NCBI GenBank assembly: GCA_024195585.1 | Contig: SWBL01000294.1 | Span: 1-64,000, forward strand | Direction of reading: 5' to 3' | DNA length: 64,000 nt | Source of the DNA: Aureobasidium sp. EXF-3400 | Lineage: Eukaryota > Ascomycota > Dothideomycetes > Dothideales > Saccotheciaceae | Shown: positions 63,964 to 64,000 of the stretch, one piece after another | How the letters are laid out: every line of letters begins with the position of its first letter | Position numbering within the stretch: position 1 is the first letter of the stretch | Made by a program: the position numbers and the translations under genes | The notes under the pieces: generated by a model | Told to the model about the DNA's origin: nothing | What the model saw: only the letters and a program-made list of their open reading frames with translations | Databases searched by the model: none

Positions 63964-64000
63964 TCCGAGTAGTTCAAGGAGGAGGAGGAGAGGGCCAACG

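Noticed and set aside
1..64000. Transposable elements or a biosynthetic/defence island
   Set aside because: No reverse transcriptase, integrase, transposase, terminal repeats, NLR-type, polyketide or NRPS genes seen on either strand.

Overview
This is a eukaryotic nuclear window from a filamentous ascomycete (Pezizomycotina, most likely a dothideomycete). The evidence is the many short spliceosomal introns (about 50-80 nt, with GTAAGT/GTATGT donors and CTAAC/CTGAC branch sites) and fungal families such as CFEM/WSC surface proteins, a Zn-cluster transcription factor, a questin-oxidase-like protein, fungal borealin and TAF3. The genus is an inference. There are no operons, rRNA genes, CRISPR arrays or recognisable transposons.

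Layout. 0-4.8 kb: RAD5 repair helicase (minus strand, cut by the left edge), head-to-head with a complex I assembly factor (NDUFAF6 type). 4.8-7.6 kb: gene-poor. 7.6-20 kb: CFEM-WSC secreted protein, kappa-class GST, CCT2 and SAD1/USP39 back to back, COX23, an SDR dehydrogenase, the NatB auxiliary subunit Mdm20 and the Pol III subunit RPC25. 20-37 kb: a CCCH/NUFIP protein and three TFIID subunits (TAF3 and TAF7 sharing a promoter region, then TAF1), separated by tRNA-Ser(AGA), a poorly resolved membrane-protein candidate, a coiled-coil protein and a 2.5-kb gap. 37-45 kb: UTP30/CIC1, SEN34, borealin, RPN10 and a repeat coiled-coil protein. 46-59 kb: a Fig1/claudin-like membrane protein, a transcription factor, a small hypothetical gene, SPC2 and EMC3 back to back, a questin-oxidase homologue, a nucleotide pyrophosphatase/phosphodiesterase and an amidoligase-like protein. 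59-64 kb: gene-poor, with two small secreted proteins, each behind a TATA box.

Most of the window is housekeeping gene expression and proteostasis: transcription initiation (TAF1/3/7, RPC25), RNA processing (SAD1, SEN34, NUFIP-like, UTP30), protein folding and modification (CCT2, NatB, RPN10), ER translocation/insertion (SPC2, EMC3), mitochondrial assembly (NDUFAF6, COX23) and chromosome segregation (borealin). Seven neighbouring pairs are divergent, with 165-470 bp between start codons, and several pair functionally related genes. No undescribed defence-type or mobile system was found. The most unusual observations are the TFIID gene linkage, the TAF1 terminal intron that splits a zinc knuckle, very short first exons, two GC-AG introns, the half zinc cluster, the CFEM-WSC fusion and the amidoligase-like gene. 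Exon boundaries were placed by eye from splice consensus, reading frame and family conservation; none is confirmed by transcripts.
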